Of a stretch of DNA of 64,000 nt, positions 8,989 to 18,183 are shown piece by piece (position 1 is the stretch's first letter; each line of letters begins with the position of its first letter). The translations under genes were made by a program, and so were the position numbers. The DNA comes from Mitsuaria sp. WAJ17 (GTDB taxonomy: Bacteria; Pseudomonadota; Gammaproteobacteria; Burkholderiales; Burkholderiaceae_C): assembly GCF_014174515.1 (NCBI RefSeq), contig NZ_JACJUG010000007.1, positions 1 through 64,000 on the forward strand. The letters run 5' to 3'. The notes below the pieces were generated by a model. It saw only the letters and a list, made by a program, of their open reading frames with translations, made no database searches and was not told the DNA's origin.

Positions 8989-10032
8989 TCAGAAACGGTG
9001 CTGGATGCCCACGCCGAAGCTGGACTGGGTGTCGGCAAAGGCGGCGTCATCGCGCGAGACGCTCACCACCCCGCTCTTGGCCCCGGCGTTGGAGGCCACG
9101 GCATACAGCCAGGTGCGCTTGGACAGCGCGTACTTGGCGCGCAGGGCCAGCAGGTGCGGGTTCTCCGGCGTGGCGGGGCCGCTCTTGATGGACTGGAAGT
9201 AGTAGGCCGGCGTGAGGTCCAGCTGCGGGGTCACGACCCAGGTGGCGCCGATCCAGCCCAGGGTGCTCTTCTGCTCGGTGCCGGTCGTGGGCGTCTTCCG
9301 GTACTGGCGCAGGGCCACGAAGAGCTTCACCGGCTTCATGTCGTAGCTCAGGCCGAGGTGGACGGTCTGCTCCTTGCTCGTGGCGCCGGTCTGCTGGTCG
9401 CGCTGATCCATCACCAGCACGGCGCCCAGGCCATCCGCCTCGTAGACCGCACCGAGCGCTGCGTAGCGGCCGGTCGAGGCGCCCTCGCCCGCGGCCACCG
9501 TGGCACCGAGCTTCACGGGGCCGAACTTGCCTTCGTACTTGATCAGGTTGGGCGCACCGGTGATCATGCCGTCCTTGCGCGTGCCGGCTGCACCAGCCGA
9601 GGTGGCCCAGGAGTAGAAGGGCGCATAGCCCATGGGGTCGAAAGGCAGCAGGAAGTCGTAGGCCGTGGTGTAGGAGCGGCCCGTGACGACACGGCCGAAC
9701 GCCCCCTGCAGGCCCACATTGGCCTGGCGCCCCCAGTAGTTGGACGCTGCCGCGCCCGAGTCCATGCCGACCTCGGCTTCCAGGTTGAAGACGGCGCTCA
9801 GGCCGCCGCCCAGGTCCTCGCTGCCGCGCAGGCCCCATCGCGAGGTGTTCATGCCGCCCGAGGTCACCGAGGTCCGGCTGCCGCCCGTGGCCGACATGTG
9901 GTTGCGGTGCTCGACGATCACGTCGGCGATGCCGTAGATGCTCACCGAGCTCTGCGCCACGGCACTCAGGGGCGCCGCGAGGCACAAGGCGGCCAGAGCG
10001 CAGGCGCTCAGGGGATGGGAAGTCTTGTTCAT
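8989..10032 (-). CDS. General outer-membrane porin (Burkholderiales type)
   Basis: The protein has 347 residues, with a signal peptide ending APLSAVAQ and the family start SSVSIYGIADVIVEHRNH. It closes with the terminal aromatic motif GVGIQHRF, which directs beta-barrel insertion. It is a 16-strand trimeric porin of the Bordetella/Comamonas family. Lying inside an uptake operon between the Bug receptor and ABC genes, it probably provides the outer-membrane route for the same solute. GGAG precedes the start codon. Confidence 0.93.
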   Translation of the reverse strand: MNKTSHPLSACALAALCLAAPLSAVAQSSVSIYGIADVIVEHRNHMSATGGSRTSVTSGGMNTSRWGLRGSEDLGGGLSAVFNLEAEVGMDSGAAASNYWGRQANVGLQGAFGRVVTGRSYTTAYDFLLPFDPMGYAPFYSWATSAGAAGTRKDGMITGAPNLIKYEGKFGPVKLGATVAAGEGASTGRYAALGAVYEADGLGAVLVMDQRDQQTGATSKEQTVHLGLSYDMKPVKLFVALRQYRKTPTTGTEQKSTLGWIGATWVVTPQLDLTPAYYFQSIKSGPATPENPHLLALRAKYALSKRTWLYAVASNAGAKSGVVSVSRDDAAFADTQSSFGVGIQHRF

Positions 10033-10180
10033 GGAGGTCTCCGTTGGTTTTTGAGGTCAGGGAAAAAGTCTGTCGGGACGCCTGGAGGAATGGGGGCAGG
10101 CAGTTGCAGGCAACACCTGACCCCGGCCTGTCCCTCACGACAGGTCCGCGTTGTCCAGGCGGGGAAGGGTCAGACGCCCG

Positions 10181-11203
10181 TCATCGGCGCAGCCCGAAGC
10201 GCTCGGCGATGTCGGCGAAGCGTCGGGTCTGGTCCTCAAGGTGGACCTGCAAGGCAGGGCCGGTCAGGGCCAGGGGGAAGAGGCCGTGCTGGGCGCGCAG
10301 CCTGTCGAAGGCCGGCGTGGCCATCAGCTGCTCGAAGCGCTGGCTCCAGGCCTGGAAGGCGGCATCGGGCACCTTGGGCCCCATGTAGAAGCCGCGCACG
10401 CTGGGCCAGACGATGTCCACCCCTTGTTCGCGCGCCGTCGGCACCTGGGCCAGCAGGCCCGGCAGGCGCTTCTCCGACATGACGGCCAGCACGCGGAATG
10501 GCCCGTTGGGCGGCAGCTTGTCCGCGACCTCCGAGGCATCGCCCGCGTAGACCTGCACATGCCCGGCCTTCAGGGCCGCCGTGGCCTCGCCGCCCCCCTC
10601 GAAGGCGACGAAGCGCATGGACTTGTGATCCACGCCCGCCGCCGCGGCCAGCAGGGCCGACTTGACCCAGTCCTGGCTGCCGATGGTGCCGCCCGCCGCG
10701 AAGGTGACCTTGCCCGGCTTGTCCTTCAGCGCCGCCAGCAAGTCCGGCAGGGTCTTCCAGGGGGACTGGCTGCTCACCAGCACGATGCCGTAGTCCGCGC
10801 CGATGGCGGCCAGCCAGCGCACGTCATGCAGGCCGTGCCGGCCGAAGCGGCCGTGGGCCAGGTTGAGCAGGGAGCCGCTGGAGAAGGCGACCAGGGTCTG
10901 CGCCTCGGCCGGCCTTCGGGCGGTGATGGTGTCGAAGGCGATGGCCCCGACGCCGCCTGGCATGTAGCTGATGCGCAGCGGTGCCTCGCCCGCCACGGCC
11001 TGGCTGAGCGCGGCCTGCGCCAGCTTGCAGGTCAGGTCAAAGCCGCCGCCGGGCTTGGCCGGGGCGATGCACTCGGGCGGCGCTGCCGGCGACGGGGGAG
11101 TCGCCGTTGCGGACTGTGCCGCGGCCGGCTGTGCCCAGGCCAGTGGCGCGAGCGCCAGGGCCGTGAGCAGCCGTGCAGCCATCCATGTCAGGGCTTTGGG
11201 CAT
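10181..11203 (-). CDS. Bug-family (TctC) tripartite tricarboxylate receptor
   Basis: The protein has 340 residues from the ATG at 11203, which follows GGAG; an ATG 27 codons further up lacks a site and would spoil the signal peptide. The signal peptide ends PLAWAQPAAAQ. The mature protein has the Bug features IAPAKPGGGFDLTC, MPGGVGAIAF and FAAGGTIGSQDW. These periplasmic receptors bind carboxylates and either feed TctAB or act as sensors for TctDE-like systems. No tctA or tctB is present, so here it probably has a signalling role for the adjacent kinase, or works with the ABC importer. Confidence 0.9.
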   Translation of the reverse strand: MPKALTWMAARLLTALALAPLAWAQPAAAQSATATPPSPAAPPECIAPAKPGGGFDLTCKLAQAALSQAVAGEAPLRISYMPGGVGAIAFDTITARRPAEAQTLVAFSSGSLLNLAHGRFGRHGLHDVRWLAAIGADYGIVLVSSQSPWKTLPDLLAALKDKPGKVTFAAGGTIGSQDWVKSALLAAAAGVDHKSMRFVAFEGGGEATAALKAGHVQVYAGDASEVADKLPPNGPFRVLAVMSEKRLPGLLAQVPTAREQGVDIVWPSVRGFYMGPKVPDAAFQAWSQRFEQLMATPAFDRLRAQHGLFPLALTGPALQVHLEDQTRRFADIAERFGLRR

Positions 11204-11313
11204 GTCGTCTCCATGCGGTGATCTGTGCCGTCCCCCGGAAGCCGGGGCCTTGGGGAACGGTCTGCCACCTGCTATGGGGCGCACTCTACGGAGTCGCGCC
11301 TTTCAGTCGCCTT

Positions 11314-12744
11314 TCAATCGCCGACAGCCTGCACGGGCAGCCTCAGGGACACGGCCGTGCCGCGTTCACCGCCCTCCGGCGTCAGCTGGGCTGCGGCGAT
11401 CTCCAGCCGGCCGTGGTGGCGCTGCAGGACGGCCCTGACGATGGCCAGGCCCAGCCCCGAGCCCGGCTGCTCCACGTTGCTGCCGCGGAAGAAGCGCTCG
11501 CCGGCCCGGGGCCGTTCGGCGGCCGGAATGCCGGGGCCGTCATCGACCACGCGGATGCAGGCGCCTTCGGCGTCGGCAAACACTTGCACCGTCACCTGCC
11601 CCCCGGCGGGCACGTAGCGCAGGCTGTTGTCCAGCAGGTTCAGCAAGGCCTCGCGCAGCTGGCCCGCGTGACCCAGCACGGTGAGCGGCGTGGGCGCCGG
11701 CTCCAGGCCCAGGTCCACGCCGGCCGCCCGTGCCGCTGGCCAGCTCTCGCGCGCGCAGCGATCGGCCAGGGCGTTCAGATCCAGGGGCTCCATCTGCACC
11801 TCGGCCGTGTCTGCTCGGGCCAGCGCCAGCATCTGGTTGGTGCGCCGCACCGTGTCCTCGATCTGCGACTTCAGTGCCGACAAGGCCTCGGCCACGCGCG
11901 CCGGGTCCTGCTCGCGCAGGGCGTAGCCGACCTGCGTGGACAGCGTGGCCAGCGGTGTGCGCAGTTGGTGCGAGGCATCGTCCACGAAGCGGCGCCGGCC
12001 CTCGATCAGCTCCCGCTGGCGCTGCAGGTGGTGGTTGATGGCACGCACCAGGGGCGCGGCATCGGCGGGCACCTGGGTCTCATCGACGGGCGAGAGGTCG
12101 TCCTCGGAGCGTGCCTCCACCTCGCGCCTCAGCCGCTCCAGGGGCTGCAGGGCCCAGCCGATGACCAGGGCCAGTGTGGCCATCACCACCAGGATGGTCA
12201 GCGCATCGCGTGCGATGGCCTGCAGGAGCAAGCCCCGGGAGAACTCGTTGCGCGAGGCGGTGGACTCGGCCACCTGGATCACCAGCCGCCGCCCCGGTCG
12301 CTCCGGGTCCAGCTCGCGGGACAACGCCCCCACGCGCACCGGCTCCCCGAAGTACTCCGCGTCGATGAACTGCGGCACGCCCAGCGCCAAGCCCCCGGGC
12401 GGCAGGGGCAGGCCGGCATTGCCGATCTCGACCAGGCCGTCGTCCGTGCTGACGCGAAAGAAGACCTGCCCGCTGGCCGTCAGCTCGAAGAACTCCAGCA
12501 TGCGGTAGGGCAGCTCCACCGAGAGGCCGGTGTCCGTCGAGACATTGCTGTCGATGGCCTTGATGGCGCCCAGCAGCGAACGGTCATAGGCCGCGTTGGC
12601 CGCCTGCAGCCCCGTCTTCCAGGTCAGGGCCGACTCGATGCTCACCATGAACAGCATGATGGGCAGGGAGAGGGTCAGCAGCGTGCGCCGGACGCTGAAC
12701 CGGTGCCAGGCCGCCGGCAGCTGCGGCAGCCGCAGCGGCCTCAT
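11314..12744 (-). CDS. tctE: TctE-like sensor histidine kinase
   Basis: The protein has 476 residues. An N-terminal membrane helix (near 20-40) is followed by the periplasmic 2CSK_N sensor domain typical of TctE/BctE, a second helix near 190-210 and a HAMP-like linker. The kinase core has the H-box DDASHQLRTPLATL, N-box LLNLLDNSLRYVP and G-boxes VVDDGPGIP and GSGLGLAIVRAV. It overlaps the response-regulator gene by 4 bp (ATGA). Together they are the control unit of the downstream receptor, porin and importer. In relatives such pairs respond to tricarboxylates, often through a Bug receptor. Confidence 0.92.
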   Translation of the reverse strand: MRPLRLPQLPAAWHRFSVRRTLLTLSLPIMLFMVSIESALTWKTGLQAANAAYDRSLLGAIKAIDSNVSTDTGLSVELPYRMLEFFELTASGQVFFRVSTDDGLVEIGNAGLPLPPGGLALGVPQFIDAEYFGEPVRVGALSRELDPERPGRRLVIQVAESTASRNEFSRGLLLQAIARDALTILVVMATLALVIGWALQPLERLRREVEARSEDDLSPVDETQVPADAAPLVRAINHHLQRQRELIEGRRRFVDDASHQLRTPLATLSTQVGYALREQDPARVAEALSALKSQIEDTVRRTNQMLALARADTAEVQMEPLDLNALADRCARESWPAARAAGVDLGLEPAPTPLTVLGHAGQLREALLNLLDNSLRYVPAGGQVTVQVFADAEGACIRVVDDGPGIPAAERPRAGERFFRGSNVEQPGSGLGLAIVRAVLQRHHGRLEIAAAQLTPEGGERGTAVSLRLPVQAVGD

Positions 12745-13406
12745 GCAGGCTCCAGCACATAGCCCAGGCCGCGCAGCGTGGTGATGCGGACCTTGCCGGA
12801 CTCCAGCCGGCGCCGCAGCCGGTGGATCAGCACCTCCACGGCTTCGGGCCGCACGTCCTGCTCGTCGGAGAAGAGGCGCTCCAGGATCTCCTGCTTGGAG
12901 AGCGGCTCGCCGCTGTGCTGGATCAGCGTGCGCAGCACCGCATGCTCACGGGGCGACAGCGCCAGCGATTCGCCGTCCAGCGTGAACTGCTTGCTCGCCG
13001 CGTCATAGCTCAGCGGCCCGCAGCTGAAGCGCGGCTGCTCGCGCCCGCGCGAACGGCGGATCAGGGCCACGAGCCGGGCCTCCAGCTCCTGGATCTCGAA
13101 GGGCTTGGCGAGGAAGTCGTCCGCGCCCTCGTGCAGGGTGCTCACGCGCTCGGCGAGCGAATCGCGCGCCGTCAGCACCAGCACGGGCACCCGCAAGTCG
13201 GCCTTGCGCAGCTGGCTCAGGACTTCGTGACCGCCCAGGCCCGGCAGGCCCAGGTCCAGGATGAGGGCGTCGTAGCGCGTCGCCTGCAGCTGGCCGGCCA
13301 CCAGGCGGCCGTCGTCCACCCAGTCCACGACGAAGTCGCTCTGCCGCAGGGCGCGGACCAGCCAGTCGGCAAGGGCACGTTCGTCTTCGGCAAGGAGCAG
13401 GCGCAT
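12741..13406 (-). CDS. tctD: TctD-like OmpR-family response regulator
   Basis: The protein has 221 residues. The receiver domain has the acidic pair EDE near the start, phospho-acceptor Asp in ALILDLGLPGLGG, the conserved Thr in VLVLTARDS and Lys in FLAKPFEIQELEAR. The C-terminal winged helix ends LIHRLRRRLESGKVRITTLR. It is the first gene of the minus-strand uptake operon and should bind the promoter upstream of itself and activate the set. Bases 13407-13505 separate it from the next operon; I see no strong hairpin or operator there. Confidence 0.93.
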   Translation of the reverse strand: MRLLLAEDERALADWLVRALRQSDFVVDWVDDGRLVAGQLQATRYDALILDLGLPGLGGHEVLSQLRKADLRVPVLVLTARDSLAERVSTLHEGADDFLAKPFEIQELEARLVALIRRSRGREQPRFSCGPLSYDAASKQFTLDGESLALSPREHAVLRTLIQHSGEPLSKQEILERLFSDEQDVRPEAVEVLIHRLRRRLESGKVRITTLRGLGYVLEPA

Positions 13407-13505
13407 GGCGGCAATGCTAGCCGAGGCGGGGATAGGCCGGTGGAGCCCGTGGTGGTGGGGTCCTTGCCCGCATCGCCCCGGCTTCCGGTCTCAAAGGGCG
13501 CCCCA

Positions 13506-14699
13506 TCAGTCCAGGGTCTGCCGGTAGCGCATCAGCGCCACCCCTCCCATCAGCCCGATGAACGCCCCGATGGCCAGCGCCTCGGGCCACAAGCTGGCCA
13601 TGCCTGCCCCCTTGAGCATGATGCTCCTGACCATGCGCAGGAAGTGCGTGAGTGGCAGCGCTTCGCCGATCCATTGCGCCCAGCCCGGCATCCCGCGGAA
13701 TGGGAACATGAACCCCGAAAGCAGGATGTTGGGCAGGAAGAAGAACATGGTCATCTGCATGGACTGCATTTGCGACCGGGCCACGGTGGAGAAGGTGAAG
13801 CCCACGGTCAGCGTCGCGACGATGAACAGCCCCACGGCCATCATCAGGTCCATCAGGCTGCCCAGCATGGGCACCTCGAAGAGCAGCCGGGCGACCGTGA
13901 GCACGATCACCACCTGCCCATAGCCGATGATCACGTAGGGCAGGATCTTGCCCGCCATCATCTCCAGCGGGCGCACGGGCGTGGCCAGCAGGTTCTCCAG
14001 CGTTCCGCGCTCGCGCTCGCGCGTCATCGCCATGGACGTCATCATGACCAGCGTCATCGTGAGGATCACGCCCAGCAGACCCGGCACGACGTTGTAGGCG
14101 CTGATGCCCTCGGGGTTGTAGCGGCGGTGCACGATCAGCTCGAAGGGCGCGGGCCGCGGCGCCAGGGCAGCGAGGGGGCCGCTCAGTTCCCGCTTCAGTG
14201 CGACGCTCGGCAGCTGGGCCAGCGCGGCCATGGCCGGGCCACCCGCCGCGGGATCAGCCGCATCGGCCAGCACCACGAGCGGGGGCGACTCGCCCCGCAG
14301 CAGCCGATGGGTGAAGTCCGCAGGAAACACCAAGGCGAACTGCACCGTGCCCGCCTCCAGCAGACGCTCGGCCTCGGACTCCGAGACCTCATCGGTGATC
14401 CTGAAGTAGCCCGTGTTGGCAGCGGCCTGCACCACGCTGCGCACCAGCGGGCCATTGTCATGCGCGACCACGGCCGTCGGAAGGCGCTTCGGATCGGCGT
14501 TGATCGCGTAGCCGAACAGCAGGAGCTGCATGATGGGCACACCGATGAGCATGGCGAAGGTCATGCGGTCGCGCCGCAGCTGGATGAACTCCTTCAGCAG
14601 CACGGCCAGTACCCGGCTCCACGAGAAGCCGCTGCCGTCGTCACGGGCCCGCTCAGGCGAAGTTGTCTTGGGCACGGTCGGTGAGGGCGATGAAGACAT
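13506..14699 (-). CDS. ABC-2 type efflux permease (YbhS/YhhJ-like)
   Basis: The protein has 397 residues. One N-terminal helix (near 45-65) is followed by a large extracytoplasmic domain (to about 190) and five C-terminal helices, the classical ABC-2 exporter layout, with the motif RERERGTLENLLATPVRPLE before the final helices. It partners the ATPase encoded just upstream and overlaps it by 47 bp. Enterobacterial ybhGFSR-type sets carry two permease genes; here there is one, so it presumably works as a homodimer. Confidence 0.9.
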   Translation of the reverse strand: MSSSPSPTVPKTTSPERARDDGSGFSWSRVLAVLLKEFIQLRRDRMTFAMLIGVPIMQLLLFGYAINADPKRLPTAVVAHDNGPLVRSVVQAAANTGYFRITDEVSESEAERLLEAGTVQFALVFPADFTHRLLRGESPPLVVLADAADPAAGGPAMAALAQLPSVALKRELSGPLAALAPRPAPFELIVHRRYNPEGISAYNVVPGLLGVILTMTLVMMTSMAMTRERERGTLENLLATPVRPLEMMAGKILPYVIIGYGQVVIVLTVARLLFEVPMLGSLMDLMMAVGLFIVATLTVGFTFSTVARSQMQSMQMTMFFFLPNILLSGFMFPFRGMPGWAQWIGEALPLTHFLRMVRSIMLKGAGMASLWPEALAIGAFIGLMGGVALMRYRQTLD

Positions 14700-15579
14700 C
14701 TTCCAGTCCCGTCGGAATCGGCTGCACCTCGCAGCCGTGGTCAGGCAGGTGCTGGTCCAGCCACTGCGGGAGGTCGGCGCCGCGCGGGGCGCTCACATGC
14801 AGCACCGTGCCGAAAGGAGCGCAGAGCCACGGCTCGGAGCCAGCCAGGGCCTCGTGCACGGCCCTCAGCGCCGGCCCCTCCACCGACCAGGTCAGCAGCC
14901 CCGACTGCTCGATGACCTCGGACGCCGTGCCGGTGGCCAGCAGCCGCCCGTAGGAGATGTAGGCCAGCTGGTGGCAACGCTCGGCTTCATCCATGTAGTG
15001 CGTGCTGACGAGCACGGTCAGACCCTGGTCGGCCAGGCGGTGGATCTGGGCCCAGAAGTCGCGCCGCGCCTTGGGATCCACGCCCGCCGTCGGCTCGTCG
15101 AGCAGCAGCAGCTCGGGCTCGTGCAGCATGCAGGCCGCCAGGGCCAGCCGCTGCTTCCATCCGCCGGACAAGGGCCCGGCCAGCTGGCGGCGTCGGCCCT
15201 CCAGCCCGAGTGAGACCAGGGCGTCCCGGACGCGATCCTGCCGCCGGTCGATGCCGTAGGCGCGTGCCACGAAGTCCAGGTTCTCTTCGATGGTGAGGTC
15301 CTCATAGAGGCCGAAGCGCTGGGTCATATAGCCGACACGGCGCTTGATCAGCGCACTGTCCCGGCGGATGTCCAGGCCCAGGCACTGACCTTCGCCGGCG
15401 TCTGGATGGAGCAGGCCGCACAGCATGCGGATGGTCGTGGTCTTGCCGCTGCCATTGGGGCCGAGGAAGCCACAGATGCGCCCCCGCTCGACGCGGATAT
15501 CGACCTGGTCGACCACCCTGCGCCCGCCGAAGGACTTGCTCAGCCCCCGAACGTCAATGGCTGCGCTGCTGTCCATCAC
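14653..15579 (-). CDS. ABC efflux ATPase (YbhF-like)
   Basis: The protein has 308 residues with Walker A GPNGSGKT, signature LSGGWKQRLALAACML, Walker B LLLLDEPTAGVDPKAR and H-loop STHYMDEAERC. This is the DRR/CcmA-like class that energises ABC-2 exporters of drugs, polysaccharides or lipids. The C-terminal 80 residues are an accessory domain. The start overlaps the stop of the membrane-fusion gene by 4 bp. E. coli YbhF has two nucleotide-binding domains, this one only one. Confidence 0.92.
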   Translation of the reverse strand: MMDSSAAIDVRGLSKSFGGRRVVDQVDIRVERGRICGFLGPNGSGKTTTIRMLCGLLHPDAGEGQCLGLDIRRDSALIKRRVGYMTQRFGLYEDLTIEENLDFVARAYGIDRRQDRVRDALVSLGLEGRRRQLAGPLSGGWKQRLALAACMLHEPELLLLDEPTAGVDPKARRDFWAQIHRLADQGLTVLVSTHYMDEAERCHQLAYISYGRLLATGTASEVIEQSGLLTWSVEGPALRAVHEALAGSEPWLCAPFGTVLHVSAPRGADLPQWLDQHLPDHGCEVQPIPTGLEDVFIALTDRAQDNFA

Positions 15580-16562
15580 TGGGCCTGCCCGGCGTCAAAG
15601 CGGATGTCCACCGGCTGCCCCGGCCGGAGCTGCGCACTGGCCATCGGCTCGGCTTCCACGCGGAACACCAGCTTGGCCCGTGCCTCGTTGCTGTAAAGAA
15701 CAGGCGGTGCGTACTCCGCCTGAGGTGAGACCCAGCGGATGCGGGCCTGCTGAGCCTGGGCGCAGCCATCGCAGCTCACGCGGACCAGCCGGCCCACGGC
15801 GGCTTGCGGCAACTGGGTCTCCGGCACGAAGAAGAGCACCTTCAGGGCCCCCTCAGGCAGGAGGCTGACCACAGGCGCACCGGCCGCCAGCACCTCGCCC
15901 GGTCTGTGCACGACATCCAGGACCTCGGCCGCACGCGGCGCCAGGCGCTGGGTCTGGCCGCGACGCCAGGCGGCGAGATCGGCGTCGGCCTGTGCGGCAC
16001 GGCTGTCGGCTGCGGCAGCCCTGATCTCATCCTGCCTGGCCGCCTGCTGTGCGAAGTCCAGCTGGGCCTGAAGCTCGCGCACGCGCGCCGCATCGCGGTC
16101 CCGCTGCGCGATCAGTTCATCCAGGCGCGCGGCGGAAACGAAGCCCTGTTCCACCAGCTGCCGCTGGCGCTGCAGGGCACTGGCAGACGCGGCACGGGCG
16201 GCCTGCGCCTGCCTCAGCTGCTGCTGCAGGGCGGCCAGCTCCAGGGGCCGCCGGCCTGTGCGCAGATTGTCCAGCTGGGCCGACGCGCGTTCGCTGCGCG
16301 CCGCCGCGGCATCGGCCTGGCGCTCCTCCGGGGTGGCATCCATCGTGAACAAGAGCTGCCCCGCGCTCACGCGCTGCCCCTTCTGCACCGCCACCTGAGC
16401 CAGCGTTCCACCACTGACCGGCCCCACGTGCAGCAGCTCCGCCTCGACATAGCCATGCAAGGCCGGCGGCAGGGACTCCTGGCAGGCAGTCAGCACGCTG
16501 GCCGAGGTGAGCGCCATCGCCACCGTCAGGGCGCCAAGGGAGCGCAAGCGTCTCTCTTTCAT
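15576..16562 (-). CDS. HlyD-family membrane-fusion lipoprotein (YbhG-like)
   Basis: The protein has 328 residues. The N-terminal signal ends in a lipobox (VLTAC), so it is probably a lipoprotein anchored on the periplasmic face of the inner membrane. A biotinyl-lipoyl-like half motif (VSGGTLAQVAVQKGQRVSAG) precedes a long Ala/Arg/Gln-rich coiled coil (about 80-200), then the returning lipoyl half and beta-barrel (VLDVVHRPGEVLAAG). It links the ABC-2 exporter to an outer-membrane channel encoded elsewhere. It starts 3 bp after the TetR gene. Confidence 0.9.
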   Translation of the reverse strand: MKERRLRSLGALTVAMALTSASVLTACQESLPPALHGYVEAELLHVGPVSGGTLAQVAVQKGQRVSAGQLLFTMDATPEERQADAAAARSERASAQLDNLRTGRRPLELAALQQQLRQAQAARAASASALQRQRQLVEQGFVSAARLDELIAQRDRDAARVRELQAQLDFAQQAARQDEIRAAAADSRAAQADADLAAWRRGQTQRLAPRAAEVLDVVHRPGEVLAAGAPVVSLLPEGALKVLFFVPETQLPQAAVGRLVRVSCDGCAQAQQARIRWVSPQAEYAPPVLYSNEARAKLVFRVEAEPMASAQLRPGQPVDIRFDAGQAQ

Positions 16563-16565
16563 GGT

Positions 16566-17234
16566 TCAACCTTCAGTGACGGCGGCGAGGCCGCGCAGCG
16601 CCCAGTCCAGGCGGGTGTCGATCGCCTGCTCATCGCCCGCCAGGCTGGCGAGCCGCTTCAGGAAGGCCTCGGGGCCCAGCCCCTGCTGCCCCTGGAGCAT
16701 GAGGATGGGCAGCACCACTGAGCCCATCAGGAACATCAGCTGCAAGGTGGGGTCCGCTCTGGCCAGACGCCCCGCTTCCTGGCCTTGCCGGATCAGGTCC
16801 AGCAGGAGGGCGATGTGGCGGCGGTCCATGGTCGCGAGGAAGTCCCGGACTCCGGCTTCGCCTGCCGCGGCGTCACGGATCAGCATGGCCAGAAAGCGAC
16901 CATTGGCAGCCACCCAGTGACCCAGCTGGCGCAGCACGCCCCGCAAGGGATCGTCACTGCCGGCAGACAGTTGCAGGCCCGCCATCAGCGGGGCGTACCA
17001 GCGATCCACCAGCTCGTAGACAAAGGCGTCACGGGTGCCGAAGTGATAGACGAAGCTGCCGAGGTTGACCTCGGCCGCCGCCGCCACCGCCCGCACGCTG
17101 ACGCTCTTGATGCCGTCGCGCCGGGCCAGATCCAGGCCCGTGGCGAGCAGTCGCTCCCGCGTACCAGCGTCCGCCGTGGCAGCGCGCGGCGGACGGTCCG
17201 CAATGCCGGGGGAACGTTGGCGGCGAGGAATCAT
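16566..17234 (-). CDS. TetR-family repressor of the ABC-2 efflux operon (CecR-like)
   Basis: The protein has 222 residues. The N-terminal TetR helix-turn-helix is clear (TRERLLATGLDLARRDG, then VRAVAAAAEVNLGSFVYHFG). The C-terminal ligand domain resembles CecR/YbiH. The ATG at 17234 is preferred because a promoter and palindrome lie immediately before it; a longer in-frame start at 17438 would run through the divergent gene. There is no ribosome site between the predicted transcription start and the ATG, so the message may be leaderless. It is first in the operon and likely self-regulating, released by an efflux substrate. Confidence 0.9.
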   Translation of the reverse strand: MIPRRQRSPGIADRPPRAATADAGTRERLLATGLDLARRDGIKSVSVRAVAAAAEVNLGSFVYHFGTRDAFVYELVDRWYAPLMAGLQLSAGSDDPLRGVLRQLGHWVAANGRFLAMLIRDAAAGEAGVRDFLATMDRRHIALLLDLIRQGQEAGRLARADPTLQLMFLMGSVVLPILMLQGQQGLGPEAFLKRLASLAGDEQAIDTRLDWALRGLAAVTEG

Positions 17235-17241
17235 GGGCGCA

Positions 17242-17257
17242 TTATACGGCCGTATAA
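17242..17257. promoter_or_regulatory. 16-bp palindromic TetR operator overlapping two divergent promoters
   Basis: TTATACGGCCGTATAA is a perfect palindrome 7 bp upstream of the TetR start. On the minus strand its edge forms a consensus -10 box, TATAAT (17246 down to 17241). Seven bases downstream of that is the A of the TetR ATG. On the plus strand TATAAC (17253-17258) could be the -10 of the divergent hydrolase gene. A repressor bound here would block both promoters. The palindrome and -10 are seen directly; repressor identity is inferred from position. Confidence 0.8.
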
Positions 17258-17274
17258 CTATTGAGGGTAATGCC

Positions 17275-18183
17275 GTGCCAGCCCAAGCGCCACGTCCAGA
17301 GTCGCCCCTCCCCCCCGGCGCGATGCCGGCCGCGATCCTCGCGGGGCTGGATCGGTGGATCCGTCGCGGTGATGTGGCTGGCCTGCAGTACCGTGTCATG
17401 CGCGCCGGATCGGCCCCACTGGAGCACTGCGCCGGCATGGCCGATGCGGGTCAAGGGCAGCGGGTGGTGCCGGACACCGTGTTCAATCTCTACTCCCTCA
17501 CCAAGCCACTGACCGCCACGCTGGTGGCCCGACTCGCCCTGCATCTGGACCAGCCCATCGCGACCGGCACAGGCCTCCCGGCCCTGGGTCATCTGGGAAC
17601 GCTGCAGGAAACACTGACACACAGGGCCGGCTTCTCCACCCCCTGGCCGCTGCGCTGGACGCATCGCGCCAGCGAAGACATGCACTTCAACGAGGCCGAC
17701 TTCGTGGATCGCCGCCTGGCAGAGGCCGCCACACTGCGGCGCCAGTCACCTCGCTACTCGAACATCGGCTACCTTGCCCTGGGGCGGGCGATCGAGCGCG
17801 CGACCGGCGTGGGCTTTCGCCAGGCCCTGCAGCGCGGACTCCTGGCGGAGCTCCAGCTGGGTGAGCAGGCACAGCTGGGCTTTGCGCCGCGCCCGCATCA
17901 GCCCTGGGCCCTTGGCCATCTCCGCCGGTTCAGCCTCCTGAATGCGGACCTGGGCCTCATGGTTCCCAGGCATGACGTCGTCGCGGGTCTCTCGGAGGGC
18001 TGGGTCCGGCTGCACGCACACCAGGTGAACGGCAGCGCGTATGGCGGCCTGATCGGCAACGCCCGAGGCCTGGCGCGCTTCGGCGCGGCAATGCTGGGGC
18101 TGGTGCCCGGCATTGAAGCCTCCGTGCGCCACCTGGTCTGCGCGGACGATACGCCATCCGCGCAGTCACGGACCCTGGGTTAG
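17275..18183 (+). CDS. Class C beta-lactamase-like serine hydrolase, C-terminally truncated
   Basis: The protein has 302 residues from a GTG start preceded by GAGGG at 7 bp. It has the S12/beta-lactamase nucleophile motif YSLTK (Ser74, Lys77) and the second motif YSN (161-163). Intact relatives run to 370-400 residues and carry a third motif (KTG or HxG) near the C-terminus; here the frame ends with QSRTLG before that point, so activity is doubtful. It is divergent from the TetR gene and shares its operator. The truncation lies at the boundary with the nitrogen-oxide island, which may have removed the end of the gene. Confidence 0.75.
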   Translation: MPAQAPRPESPLPPGAMPAAILAGLDRWIRRGDVAGLQYRVMRAGSAPLEHCAGMADAGQGQRVVPDTVFNLYSLTKPLTATLVARLALHLDQPIATGTGLPALGHLGTLQETLTHRAGFSTPWPLRWTHRASEDMHFNEADFVDRRLAEAATLRRQSPRYSNIGYLALGRAIERATGVGFRQALQRGLLAELQLGEQAQLGFAPRPHQPWALGHLRRFSLLNADLGLMVPRHDVVAGLSEGWVRLHAHQVNGSAYGGLIGNARGLARFGAAMLGLVPGIEASVRHLVCADDTPSAQSRTLG

